From contig NZ_JAJQKI010000004.1 of NCBI RefSeq assembly GCF_023036475.1, positions 354,632 to 418,631 on the forward strand: 64,000 bases of DNA, read 5' to 3'. This DNA comes from Bacillus pinisoli (GTDB lineage: Bacteria; Bacillota; Bacilli; Bacillales; SA4). Below, piece by piece: positions 53,990 through 62,621 of this stretch. The stretch's first letter is position 1; the number at the start of each line of letters is the position of its first letter. The notes beneath the pieces were generated by a model. That model saw only the letters and a list, made by a program, of their open reading frames with translations, made no database searches and was not told where the DNA came from. The position numbers and the translations under genes are program-made.

Positions 53990-54549
53990 ACAAATAACTC
54001 CTTTAACTTCGTATTTGTCGCTAATATTTTCTTACCTCGATACAACCGATTATCAATTGCTGCTTTAGATAGGCCTAGATTGTCAGCAATTTCGCTATTA
54101 GATAGCTCTAAAAAATATTTCATGATAAATATATCGCGGTCGATTTCTTTCAATTGACTAATTGCAAGTAACAATGCATTTTTTTCTTCACGTTTAAAGA
54201 CAGATACATCTGTTTGTAAAGCACTTACTTTTTGAACTAATGGTGCATCCGGTTGTTCATTTTCAATTTGTCTTTTAGCTTGACGGTATCGATCAATTGC
54301 TTTGTACTTCGTCATCATGCCAATCCATTTTTTGAAGTCTTGTGCATTTCCTTCAAACTGATGAGCATTTTGCCAAACCGTTAGAAAAACATCATTGATA
54401 CATTCATCGATATCAGTTCGCTTCATATTGTGTAAAACCTTAGTCGCAATCGTTTTGACGAGTGGCATATAGGCATCAATGATATACTCAAGTGCATCTT
54501 CTTTTTGTTTCTTTAATCTACTAATAAAATTGGTTTGTGAACTTTTCAT
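53986..54549 (-). CDS. ECF-type RNA polymerase sigma factor
   Basis: 187 residues. Region 2 (DIDECINDVFLTVWQNAHQF) and region 4 (LKEIDRDIFIMKYFLELSNS and LGLSKAAIDNRLYRGKK) are both clear. It is coupled to a DUF4179 protein. Target promoters and signal are unknown. A repeat copy lies just upstream of its binding site. Confidence 0.92.
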   Translation of the reverse strand: MKSSQTNFISRLKKQKEDALEYIIDAYMPLVKTIATKVLHNMKRTDIDECINDVFLTVWQNAHQFEGNAQDFKKWIGMMTKYKAIDRYRQAKRQIENEQPDAPLVQKVSALQTDVSVFKREEKNALLLAISQLKEIDRDIFIMKYFLELSNSEIADNLGLSKAAIDNRLYRGKKILATNTKLKELFV

Positions 54550-54586
54550 TTGCTATTCTCCTTATGTCATTGAAAAAGCTTTTTCA

Positions 54587-54714
54587 TAAGGCTCTTTTCA
54601 AAAATTTTGTTGCTTTTTGGGCTACTACTATTTCTAATAGCCCTCACTGTTAAACTATAAAATCTAAGTGATCATGGTTAGAAAGAGCAACAATCTAATG
54701 AAAACAGCCTTTCA
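54587..54714 (+). repeat. MITE-like repeat copy
   Basis: AAGGCTCTTTTC and TTTTGTTGCTTTTT at the left; CTAAGTGATCATGGTTAGAA and GAAAACAGCCTTTCAT at the right. It is about 125 bp and lacks the long interior of copy 1. Confidence 0.7.
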
Positions 54715-54853
54715 TAGAGTACAACGAACGGTCCAAGTGTTTATTCTCAATTTATTTAATTTATTTTCTATGGGTTATTTGGAATCCCTGAATTTTCGGT
54801 TTTAGGAAGGGACATTGATAAGGAATTCTTCTAGGGGCAAACAATATAAAAGC

Positions 54854-54898
54854 AGAAGGACGGTCTCTTACTACTATAAGTAAACTAAGAACCGTCCT
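54854..54898. other. Hairpin AGGACGGT / ACCGTCCT
   Basis: An 8-bp outer stem and an inner TTACT/AGTAA stem lie between two repeat copies. There is no T-run. It has no assigned gene; the region 54550-55005 is otherwise repeats. Confidence 0.4.
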
Positions 54899-54906
54899 AT
54901 ATGATT

Positions 54907-55005
54907 TAAGGCTCTATTCCAATACTTTGTTGCTATCTAATTAATCTGAAGTTAAGCTCGCTTTTAACGATAAATGCCGTATTTACGTTTAGAAAAGAGC
55001 CTTAT
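54907..55005 (+). repeat. MITE-like repeat copy
   Basis: AAGGCTCTATTCC then ACTTTGTTGCT at the left and GTTTAGAAAAGAGCCTTAT at the right. It touches the stop of the next gene (55006). Confidence 0.65.
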
Positions 55006-56220
55006 TTAACGAAAATTCAAATCAAGAATTTCCCGTGTTTCTCCATTTAACCTAAATACCATTGTATGAGGAGCATCTCCATATGGGTTTTCAACCGTTA
55101 CATCCCATATGTTTTCGCGTTCGATATGTAAAATGGTAGTCCGAGGTGTCTCCTTTAAAATGGCAACATATTCTGACTCTTGCACTTTCTCTTTTACACC
55201 ATCCTTAATAAGAACAAACTCTCCATTTTTTTCGTATCCGATTGATTCACCAGTATGCTCGGTTAGCCATTCTTCAATTTCAGATGATCTCTGTCTAGCC
55301 ACATCTAGAACCGAGGATTCATTAAGTTCTTCATCATGCTTCAACAGGTCTAGTAAGAATTGTTCATTACGACTACACTTAAACGGGTTACGAAGTTCGT
55401 CTAATTCTTTACCTCCGCAAACATCTACCACAATCGCTTGTACCGGAAGCTGACTGTTCTCAACTTTTATTTTCCCAGCAGTGTTAATTTGGAAATTCTT
55501 ATTCCCTTTGCCTTCATAGACAATACGCTGTCCATCCGTACGAAGTTGATAATAATCGTCCCCTTCAAAGTCAAGCATTGCATCGGTGATGAGGTCAAAA
55601 TTAGCTAATACTAGCTCTGCATCTGTAAAAATATAGTCGTTCAAGTAGTCCTCATCTTCTACCTTATACCTTGTTACTTCTAAAGTTTTCCTGTCATTTG
55701 ACAGATTAATAGTATAGTTAACGGTGCCTTCATGCGTCAGTTCAGCAAGTCCCAAAGCAAGACTCTCAAACGTTCCGTCCTGTTGGATGGTCATTTCAAG
55801 GCCCCGTAATTCAATTCTATAACCATCTATGTTTAGTTCATCCCTTAGATGATCCAATTCCTCTACCAGGCTTCCACTATAAAAATTAGTTTCTAGTAAT
55901 TCTACATGATGTATTCGTTCATAGATCATATTTTCAATTTGCGGGATACATACACCCAGCATAAAAATGACCAGTCCAACGTAGGCTGCAATATGCTTCA
56001 TATCAGCATTAACGTTGATCTTTCGAAAGAACAATAAAAATATAGCAAAACCCAACGGTAGCTTAAATCCGTCTAAATCCAACATAAAGGCTCCTAGAAT
56101 AGTAAACCCAATCAACTTTAGCAGTAATAGTGGTTCTTCCTCTTTTGATTTTCTATAAAGCATGAGCACAACAATGAAGGTGATCATATATATAATCACT
56201 TGTATTGTATTATTCATCAT
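55006..56220 (-). CDS. Membrane protein with large soluble domain, unknown
   Basis: 404 residues. Three or four hydrophobic segments at the N-terminus (VIIYMITFIVVLMLY, LLLKLIGFTILGAFML, HIAAYVGLVIFMLGV) are followed by a soluble domain of about 290 residues. That domain ends DAPHTMVFRLNGETREILDL and contains CGGKELDELRNPFKC, a possible disulfide. The family is not recognised. GGAGGGC precedes ATGATG. The big repeat array D lies directly upstream. Confidence 0.7.
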   Translation of the reverse strand: MMNNTIQVIIYMITFIVVLMLYRKSKEEEPLLLLKLIGFTILGAFMLDLDGFKLPLGFAIFLLFFRKINVNADMKHIAAYVGLVIFMLGVCIPQIENMIYERIHHVELLETNFYSGSLVEELDHLRDELNIDGYRIELRGLEMTIQQDGTFESLALGLAELTHEGTVNYTINLSNDRKTLEVTRYKVEDEDYLNDYIFTDAELVLANFDLITDAMLDFEGDDYYQLRTDGQRIVYEGKGNKNFQINTAGKIKVENSQLPVQAIVVDVCGGKELDELRNPFKCSRNEQFLLDLLKHDEELNESSVLDVARQRSSEIEEWLTEHTGESIGYEKNGEFVLIKDGVKEKVQESEYVAILKETPRTTILHIERENIWDVTVENPYGDAPHTMVFRLNGETREILDLNFR

Positions 56221-56292
56221 GCCCTCCTTTATGTATTTCTACTTATTTTATAATCTATTATTTTATTGTCACTGTTTCCTATGTAGATTCGC

Positions 56293-56762
56293 ATTTTCTT
56301 GCGAGTTCCACCTATTTTCTTGCCGGTCTCCTGGTTTTTCTTGCGACTTGGACCTGGTTTCTTGCGACTTCGAATATTTCTTGCGAGTTCAACCTATTTT
56401 CTTGCCGGTTTCTTGGTTTTTCTTGCGACTTGGACCTGGGTTCTTGCAACTTCGAATATTTCTTGCGAGTTCACCTATTTTCTTGCCGGTCTCGTAGTTT
56501 TTCTTGCGACTTGGACCTGGGTTCTTGCGGCTTCAAATTTTTTTTGCGAGTTCAACCTATTTTCTTGCCGGTCTCTTGGTTTTTCTTGCGACTTGGACCT
56601 GGTTTCTTGCGACTTCGAATTTTTCTTGCGAGTTCAACCTATTTTCTTGCCGGTTTCTTAGTTTTTCTTGCGACTTGGACCTGGATTCTTGCGACTTCGA
56701 ATTTTTCTTGCGAGTTCAACCTATTTTCTTGCCGGTTTCTTAGTTTTTCTTGCGACTTAGCC
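56293..56762 (-). repeat. Phased repeat array D: 82-bp higher-order repeat of 20/21-bp units
   Basis: About 23 units, each with a TTCTTGC core (TTTTTGC once), of 20, 21, 21 and 20 bp, repeat in the order A-B-C-D to give an 82-bp period, 5.7 copies. Unit types are TTCTTGCGAGTTCAACCTAT, TTTCTTGCCGGT..., TTTCTTGCGACTTGGACC... and TTCTTGCGACTTCGAA.... All three plus-strand frames are open through it, an effect of the repeat. The array fills the gap between the trmL terminator and the membrane-protein gene. Confidence 0.9.
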
Positions 56763-56763
56763 T

Positions 56764-56796
56764 ATAATTAAAAGGCTACCATATTTAATGGTAGCA
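56764..56796 (-). terminator. Terminator of trmL
   Basis: GCTACCAT / ATGGTAGC and CTTTTAATT on the minus strand. Confidence 0.7.
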
Positions 56797-56818
56797 CTGA
56801 GCCGTTTATTTAATTTAG

Positions 56819-57292
56819 TTATTTTAAATCCGGATACCCTTGCTGTCTTAATGCTTCGTAAACTAGAATAGACGCAGTATTGGATAAATTAAGCGAACGC
56901 ACATTAACAGTCATCGGTATTCTTAAGCACTTATCCTTATACTTTTCAATAATATCAAGTGGAATTCCATCTGTTTCACGTCCAAAAATAAAGAAATATT
57001 CATGATCCGGTTTACTGTAATTAAAATCGGTATATCTTCCATCACCGAAATTTTCAATAAAGAAAAAATCCCCCAGTGGGTTTTTCTCATAAAATTCGTC
57101 TATAGAATCATAATACCGGACGTTTACTTTATCCCAAAAGTCAATGCCTGCTGCTCGTAACATCTTATCATCCGTTGAAAAACTAAGCGGGCGGATTAAA
57201 TGTAAAATGGAATTCGTTGCAGCACAGGTTAACGCTATATTCGCGGTGTTTAAAGGTATTTCTGGTTGATATAATACAACATTTATTGCCAT
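56819..57292 (-). CDS. trmL: tRNA (cytidine/uridine-2'-O-)-methyltransferase TrmL
   Basis: 157-residue SPOUT methyltransferase that modifies the wobble base of tRNA-Leu. The trefoil-knot motifs are NTANIALTCAATNSILHLI, FGRETDGIP and IPMTVNVRSLNLSNTASI. The length is typical. Confidence 0.94.
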   Translation of the reverse strand: MAINVVLYQPEIPLNTANIALTCAATNSILHLIRPLSFSTDDKMLRAAGIDFWDKVNVRYYDSIDEFYEKNPLGDFFFIENFGDGRYTDFNYSKPDHEYFFIFGRETDGIPLDIIEKYKDKCLRIPMTVNVRSLNLSNTASILVYEALRQQGYPDLK

Positions 57293-57401
57293 TCTGGTTC
57301 ACCTCTATCATTACCTAGTAATATGGCCATTATATATCACTTTAGCAGTTAAATCACTAAAGCGGGGTTAGATGTAAAGCAAATAACTATACGAGACTAC
57401 A

Positions 57402-57437
57402 TAAAAAAGAGACCAAATTAAATAATAATTCGGTCTT
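57402..57437 (-). terminator. Terminator of the DUF3221 gene
   Basis: GACC(g)AATT / AATT(T)GGTC stem followed by TCTTTTTTAT on the minus strand. Confidence 0.65.
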
Positions 57438-57466
57438 AATCATTATTAAATTACAAGGAAGTAAAG

Positions 57467-57988
57467 CTATTCTAAAACCTGAAATTGCTCATTTACCTTG
57501 ACAACCAGCTCATTATCACCCATTAACTCAGAGAATGTAATCGTAAATAGTTGGTTTTCTTCATTTATTGATTTTACCCACCATGTATTGTTGGGATCTA
57601 TTAATTCCTTTGCTGCTTGAATAGCTTTTGCATACCTTAATGCTTCTTCATTTGTTTTTACGATCATCTTGACAGCTGTAGCCTGAGCTGGAAATGATTC
57701 TTCTACTGCTCCAGTATGCCAAACCTCAACCTGCATTCCTACTGAGAGATCTGTTAGAGAGAGAGTCTCTCCATCTTCTGAAGATATAGCTGTTTCTTCT
57801 GTAATCTTATAAACAGTAGCATGAGGCTGTGACTGTCCTGTTTTCTCTGTGACTAAAATGACGTCCTCATTTACAGACATCATATAGCCAGTTATATCTT
57901 TTACACCATTATTTGCATTGATTTGAGTACAGCTTACTAAAATCATGAACAACCCAATTAACAAACCTATAAATGTTCTTTTTATCAT
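57467..57988 (-). CDS. DUF3221-type lipoprotein
   Basis: 173 residues. A lipoprotein signal ends ILVSC, and the mature part starts TQINANNGVKDITGYMM. A beta-rich domain with SLTDLSVGMQVEVWHTG is typical of DUF3221. A second segment has TNEEALRYAKAIQAAKELI. The ATG at 57988 follows GAGGTGAT; the GTG nine bases upstream is in that site. Function unknown. Confidence 0.78.
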   Translation of the reverse strand: MIKRTFIGLLIGLFMILVSCTQINANNGVKDITGYMMSVNEDVILVTEKTGQSQPHATVYKITEETAISSEDGETLSLTDLSVGMQVEVWHTGAVEESFPAQATAVKMIVKTNEEALRYAKAIQAAKELIDPNNTWWVKSINEENQLFTITFSELMGDNELVVKVNEQFQVLE

Positions 57989-58061
57989 ATCTATCACCTC
58001 ATTAAATAAGTCGGTGCAGGTTATAAAATGTTACAAAATTCCGAGTGGTTTCTTACTATTT

Positions 58062-58080
58062 TTTGGCTGTTTTCGTAAGG
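58062..58080 (+). repeat. Short MITE-like repeat fragment
   Basis: GGCTGTTTTCGTAAGGT matches the outer end of the dispersed repeat; no partner end was found. Confidence 0.3.
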
Positions 58081-58086
58081 TAGGAC

Positions 58087-58117
58087 CGAAAAAAAAACGC
58101 ACGATAATTCGTACGTT
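58087..58117 (-). terminator. Terminator of yqjQ
   Basis: AACGtACGA / TCGTgCGTT followed by TTTTTTTT on the minus strand. Confidence 0.75.
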
Positions 58118-58124
58118 CCATAGG

Positions 58125-58913
58125 TTATTTTTTGAAAAATGCTTTTCCGCCAACCTTTTCTACTAGCTCTGGAAACACTTGAGAAAACTTGCTTGCTGCA
58201 TTCATCCAGCTCGGTAAATTAAGTTCTCTTGTCTGAGTAAACATGGCATCCACCATTTTACTTGCGACTAATTCCGGCTCTAACATAAAGCGTTCTACGT
58301 TCTTTTTATAGCCTCCTGATTTATCGGCAATTTCAAAGAAGTTTGTTCGAATGGGTCCAGGATTAACCGCTGTTACAAACACGTTTGAATCATTCAACTC
58401 CATACGTAGACTATTCGTAAAACCTAACACAGCATGTTTAGTTGCCGAGTATACACTTGATTTAGGTGTTGCCAGTTTTCCAGCCTGAGAAGCAACATTT
58501 ATTATATGACCTTCCTTGTGCTTCAGCATAGTTGGAAGCACTGCCTTCGTACAGGCAATAAGACCAAACACATTCACTTCAAACATATCCTTCATATCTT
58601 GTAAGTTTATATCAATAACCTCTTCAAATATGCCAAACCCAGCATTATTAACTAACACATGAATCGTTCCACGGTCCTCAATAATGGTTTGAAAGGTTTG
58701 TTGGACTTTGTCAAGATCTCTTACATCAAGCTGGTAGAACGGACATGTAAGTAAATACTTCTGCTCAATAGATTGTGAGATTTGTTGGAGTTTCTCAACA
58801 CTCCGAGCAAGCAAAATAGGCGTGCCACCGCTTTCTGCTACTTTATAGGCTAACACCTCTCCAATCCCGCTAGAAGCACCTGTAATAACAACATTTTTAC
58901 CGTTCAATTTCAT
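58125..58913 (-). CDS. yqjQ: Short-chain dehydrogenase YqjQ
   Basis: 262-residue SDR oxidoreductase. Cofactor loop TGASSGIGE, NNAGFG, and catalytic Tyr-x3-Lys in YSATKHA with the preceding Ser in NVASQAG. The longer C-terminal helix is typical of the DltE-like branch. Located 15 nt after yqjP, as in B. subtilis. Substrate unknown. Confidence 0.93.
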   Translation of the reverse strand: MKLNGKNVVITGASSGIGEVLAYKVAESGGTPILLARSVEKLQQISQSIEQKYLLTCPFYQLDVRDLDKVQQTFQTIIEDRGTIHVLVNNAGFGIFEEVIDINLQDMKDMFEVNVFGLIACTKAVLPTMLKHKEGHIINVASQAGKLATPKSSVYSATKHAVLGFTNSLRMELNDSNVFVTAVNPGPIRTNFFEIADKSGGYKKNVERFMLEPELVASKMVDAMFTQTRELNLPSWMNAASKFSQVFPELVEKVGGKAFFKK

Positions 58914-58928
58914 GTTTACGTTCCACCT

Positions 58929-59897
58929 TTATTTAGAATAAAAAACCCACAGCCCATCTTCTACCTTCATACCTACAGTTCCTGCTTCCACCAAGTAATC
59001 GAGTTGCCCTAACGTTTCAGATAACGTTAAGACCATCTCTTTTATATATATCTGTGGAAAAAGTTGCTGACAAACTTGAAGTGCAGTTAATGGGTGTTCT
59101 TTCAACATCTCTAATACTGTTTCAGCACGTTTTTCTTGCTTATGTAATCGTTCTGTCACAAGAGCAGAAGGATTAGTCACAACATCACCGTGCCCTGGAT
59201 ATACTTTTTTCAGCTGTAAATCCCGAATTCTCTTCAATGAATTATTATATTGCAATAAGGTTAGAGGACGAGCCTCTCCTTCCATCGGTGGCTCAATCAA
59301 TGGGTTAGAGGAAATATGCCCTAGTAATAGGTCACCACCTAAAACTACTTTACTTTTCTCATGATACAAGACAATATGACTCTGCGCATGACCAGGCGTT
59401 TCAATCACTGTCCAACCATTTAACCCTGGCACTTTGTCTCCTTCTTTTAATTCCATAGTAAGTGAGCGCTTACAGCTATAAGTCAAAGTATTCCTTAACT
59501 TCCCAACTTTTTCTAAATACTGCTCACTTAATCCTAGCTTACTAAATAAATCGTAATAAAACTTGTCATGCTGCTCAAAAAACAATGGATCCTTTGAAAT
59601 CCATGGCTGATTAAACCTATGCCCATATACAGGTAAGGCTTTGGGAAGATAATCAAGCATTCCGACATGATCAGGATGATGATGAGTAATAACAACCTGT
59701 TCGATATCATCAGTGGTAAAACCAAGCTTAGATAGCTCTATTGTAAAATGTTCCCACGCTTCTGGTGTTTTAACCCCAGCATCAACTAATGTTAATTTCT
59801 CTGATTTCACAATATGTACATTAACATTTCCAACAGGAAAAGGTGTTGGAAGCGATATACAGTATATCTCACACGGGGTCACTAGGACCTCTTGCAT
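58929..59897 (-). CDS. yqjP: MBL-fold hydrolase YqjP
   Basis: 322 residues. Metal-binding THHHPDHVGM, ETPGHAQSHIVLY, GGDLLLGH and YPGHGD are intact, and a C-terminal winged-helix-like tail follows. It is in an operon with yqjQ. Substrate unknown. Confidence 0.93.
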   Translation of the reverse strand: MQEVLVTPCEIYCISLPTPFPVGNVNVHIVKSEKLTLVDAGVKTPEAWEHFTIELSKLGFTTDDIEQVVITHHHPDHVGMLDYLPKALPVYGHRFNQPWISKDPLFFEQHDKFYYDLFSKLGLSEQYLEKVGKLRNTLTYSCKRSLTMELKEGDKVPGLNGWTVIETPGHAQSHIVLYHEKSKVVLGGDLLLGHISSNPLIEPPMEGEARPLTLLQYNNSLKRIRDLQLKKVYPGHGDVVTNPSALVTERLHKQEKRAETVLEMLKEHPLTALQVCQQLFPQIYIKEMVLTLSETLGQLDYLVEAGTVGMKVEDGLWVFYSK

Positions 59898-59984
59898 AGT
59901 TATCCCTCCAGGTGAAAATTCAGTCTAGTTATATCCATCTTAAGGATACCCTTTCCTTTTCCATTTGTCATTATTTTCAAATAA

Positions 59985-60572
59985 TTATTTACCGAAATTT
60001 TTCATAATCTCTTTAGGAGGTGTCAAAACCCTTGATTGTTTAGGAAGAAGGAAGAAACCACTAATAAAATATAGGATGGAACTACCATAAAAAACAAAGT
60101 CCATTGTAAAAAAATCTGCTAAAAATCCGGCTGAGATAATGGCAAAAGATGAAAATAAAGCGGTCCAGAAATGATAACTCCCGATTGTTCCTGATCTATT
60201 TACATCATCCGTATACGTAGCTAATAACATTTTTTCACCGTGCTTTTGAAAAGCACCAAAAACTCCTAGAACAATCTGAATGATATATACCTGTAAGACA
60301 CTAGTAACATGTGGGAATGCTAACAGTATGGACGCCATTCCCCAGCTGTTAATCAGGAGTAAATAACGATTTTCAATAGATCCGGAAATCCTACCTAATA
60401 AAAGGTAAATTAAAGCAGAACTTAATCCGAATAGACCATAGGAAAGTCCAAAAGCAGAAAAGCTAGATCCTACATTTTTTAAAAATAGAATGTAAAAAGG
60501 AAAGATTAAACTGCTGGCAAAAAAGGTTACACTCTGCGAGTACACGAGCAGACGTAGTTTGTTTTCTTTCAT
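59985..60572 (-). CDS. Half-size MFS-like membrane protein
   Basis: 195 residues, six predicted membrane segments, corresponding to the N-terminal half of a major facilitator (LLLGRISGSIENR is a motif-A-like loop). It ends normally at PPKEIMKNFGK, with no second half downstream. It may work as a dimer or be a truncated relic. Its ATG overlaps the stop of the FAD oxidase gene (TAATG), so the two are co-translated. Confidence 0.7.
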   Translation of the reverse strand: MKENKLRLLVYSQSVTFFASSLIFPFYILFLKNVGSSFSAFGLSYGLFGLSSALIYLLLGRISGSIENRYLLLINSWGMASILLAFPHVTSVLQVYIIQIVLGVFGAFQKHGEKMLLATYTDDVNRSGTIGSYHFWTALFSSFAIISAGFLADFFTMDFVFYGSSILYFISGFFLLPKQSRVLTPPKEIMKNFGK

Positions 60573-62005
60573 TACTTATACTCCTCATAAAAATAGTTAT
60601 AAAACCGCTCATCCGGATCATATAGCTTCTTCTTAGTAAAGAATTCATCTGTACGTGGGTAAGCTGCTTTCATTTGTTCTTTCGTCGGATACGGCATATA
60701 AGGAAGATAGTAGCTACCATTATATTTCAAGGTAACATCAATCATTTTCTGTACAATAGCTTTTGTCTCTTCTTGTTCTTCCTTTGATATCCCTTGATTA
60801 ATGAGCAAGACAAGAGCAAACATATCATCTTTGGCATAGGACAATACAGCTGACTCGTCCTTTTGCACATAACGAATTGTAATATTAATTAAATTTAAAT
60901 CTTCTTCTAAAAGGGTCGTCCGTAATTCATTTATATAGGGGGTAAAATGATCAATAGGCACAAAATATTCTTGTAAAACATCTGTGTTAGAATCATGGTC
61001 ATATTCAAGAAACTTTGATTCAGATCTCATCACATTATTACGAGTTACAAGACTACCATTCGTTTTTAAGAAGTACTTCTCCTGCATATCCCAAAGCAAG
61101 TTCTTCCCCCAACTAAAGTTCCTCGATAAACCAAGCAGAAACTTTGTTAAGAAAGTCATTCGATCAGTCTTCAGCTCATTGCGAAGTTTTAATTCTTGAT
61201 TAGGAGCAAGGACATAATCCGTGACATACATATCTTTTAGAAAGTGATCAGAGGCTGTTGAAATACGTGCTAAATGCATTCTTACCCCCTCATTTCCAAT
61301 CACTTCATTTTTAAAATACTCAGTATACTCATCAAAGTTCAATTCACTCGTTTCCATTGTATAAAGTTCGTCATCGGTCAATTCAAGCTCTACATCTAGA
61401 ATTACTCCAAATAACCCATATCCTCCAATGACAAGTTCAAATAACTCTTCATTTTCGTCACGACTTACTTGAATAATGTCACCATTTTCTTGTAGTAGAC
61501 GAAAAGAACGAATTGTATCTACTAATGACCCATAGCGAATGTCCCTTCCGTGTGCATTCACACTCATCGATCCGCCAATTGTAAATATATTTTGAGACTG
61601 CATCACCTTTACAGCAAGGCCGTATGGATTCACATGTTGTTGTATTTGATCCCAAGTCGCTCCGCTTTGCACCCTAATTATTTTTTCTTCTGGATTAAAC
61701 GCTAGTATTTTATTATAGGAAGTCATGTCGAGAACAATGCCGTCTCTATAATATGTGTGCCCTCCCATACTGTGACGCTTCCCGGCAATTGAAACTTTTA
61801 AATCCTGTTCAGCGGCTTCTTGAATTACTTGTTTAATAGACGCTTCTTCCTGTCCTTTTACTAGTTTGTGAACTTTCACTGGCATTAATCCACTAACGTC
61901 TTCCATCACAGATGTAGAGGAACGAACAGGCTCAGACCTACTTATTGAAAACACAAAAGCGATCACATAACAAAAAATAAATAATAAGATAAATAGTCTT
62001 TTCAT
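60572..62005 (-). CDS. FAD-linked oxidase (aldonolactone oxidase-like), membrane-anchored
   Basis: 477 residues. An N-terminal signal anchor ([18 protein letters not shown]) is followed by an FAD_binding_4 domain ([29 protein letters not shown]) and a cap domain that ends [12 protein letters not shown]. It resembles sugar-lactone oxidases of the VAO family. The substrate is unknown. It forms a two-gene unit with the half-size MFS protein, which may move the substrate or product. Confidence 0.82.
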   Translation of the reverse strand: MKRLFILLFIFCYVIAFVFSISRSEPVRSSTSVMEDVSGLMPVKVHKLVKGQEEASIKQVIQEAAEQDLKVSIAGKRHSMGGHTYYRDGIVLDMTSYNKILAFNPEEKIIRVQSGATWDQIQQHVNPYGLAVKVMQSQNIFTIGGSMSVNAHGRDIRYGSLVDTIRSFRLLQENGDIIQVSRDENEELFELVIGGYGLFGVILDVELELTDDELYTMETSELNFDEYTEYFKNEVIGNEGVRMHLARISTASDHFLKDMYVTDYVLAPNQELKLRNELKTDRMTFLTKFLLGLSRNFSWGKNLLWDMQEKYFLKTNGSLVTRNNVMRSESKFLEYDHDSNTDVLQEYFVPIDHFTPYINELRTTLLEEDLNLINITIRYVQKDESAVLSYAKDDMFALVLLINQGISKEEQEETKAIVQKMIDVTLKYNGSYYLPYMPYPTKEQMKAAYPRTDEFFTKKKLYDPDERFYNYFYEEYK

Positions 62006-62074
62006 ACATTCTCCTTATTATCAAAATCTTCTCACATAATTATACAATTTCTGTTAATATATTGATATAATACG

Positions 62075-62599
62075 ATGACTACCAAACACGTTTACTCAAT
62101 AAATAATGAGGAGGCGAATATAATCATTCGATTCTTTTTGCGATGTTTAGGCATATTTTCAATAGTACTTGCCATTGTGTCCATTTTACTAGTATTTTCA
62201 CAAGTACTTATAGCTCTTTCGTCCTTCATGATCTTTTTAATAGTAGGTATAGTTTTACTAGCTTTAAGTGAAGTTATTAGACTACTCCATGAAATAAACC
62301 AAAAGCTTGAACTAGTACATAGACAGGAGGAACGTGAAAAAACAATTCAACCCTTATCCATAAATAAAATGAAAAATTGTATCAAAATTGAGGATGCAAA
62401 ACAGATTTTGGCAATGTTTCAACGTCGAAAAGAAGATGTTTTACAAATTACTCCAACACCTTTGGTCGATTATTATTTTGTTGAAACAAAGGAAGCCGTT
62501 TATTTAGTTGAGCTTGGGGACTTTTTACCCTTTATTGTACCTAAGGAACGTTGGCAACCTCAGTTGCTAAGACATTTTGAATTAACATTCGCTACATAA
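62075..62599 (+). CDS. Small two-TM membrane protein, unknown; uncertain start
   Basis: 174 residues if read from the ATG at 62075: two hydrophobic segments (FSIVLAIVSILLVFS, FMIFLIVGIVLLALSEV) and a soluble C-terminal domain. The ATG has no binding site and lies just after a TATAAT (62066-62071), which would place the mRNA start at or after it. GAGGAGG at 62108-62114 is the only good site, but no ATG/GTG/TTG follows at the right distance. The end at 62599 is firm. Family unknown. Confidence 0.6.
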   Translation: MTTKHVYSINNEEANIIIRFFLRCLGIFSIVLAIVSILLVFSQVLIALSSFMIFLIVGIVLLALSEVIRLLHEINQKLELVHRQEEREKTIQPLSINKMKNCIKIEDAKQILAMFQRRKEDVLQITPTPLVDYYFVETKEAVYLVELGDFLPFIVPKERWQPQLLRHFELTFAT

Positions 62600-62621
62600 T
62601 TCTGCAAAAAGAAGGTGCCCC

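Noticed and set aside
56293..56762. CRISPR array
   Set aside because: Units are adjacent, with no unique spacers and no cas genes nearby; the pattern is an 82-bp higher-order tandem repeat.
56205..56771. Long overlapping ORFs with repeated FLATWTW / SCEFNLFSCRF segments
   Set aside because: They occur in all three frames of the same tandem repeat, have no binding site and result from the absence of stop codons in the repeat units.
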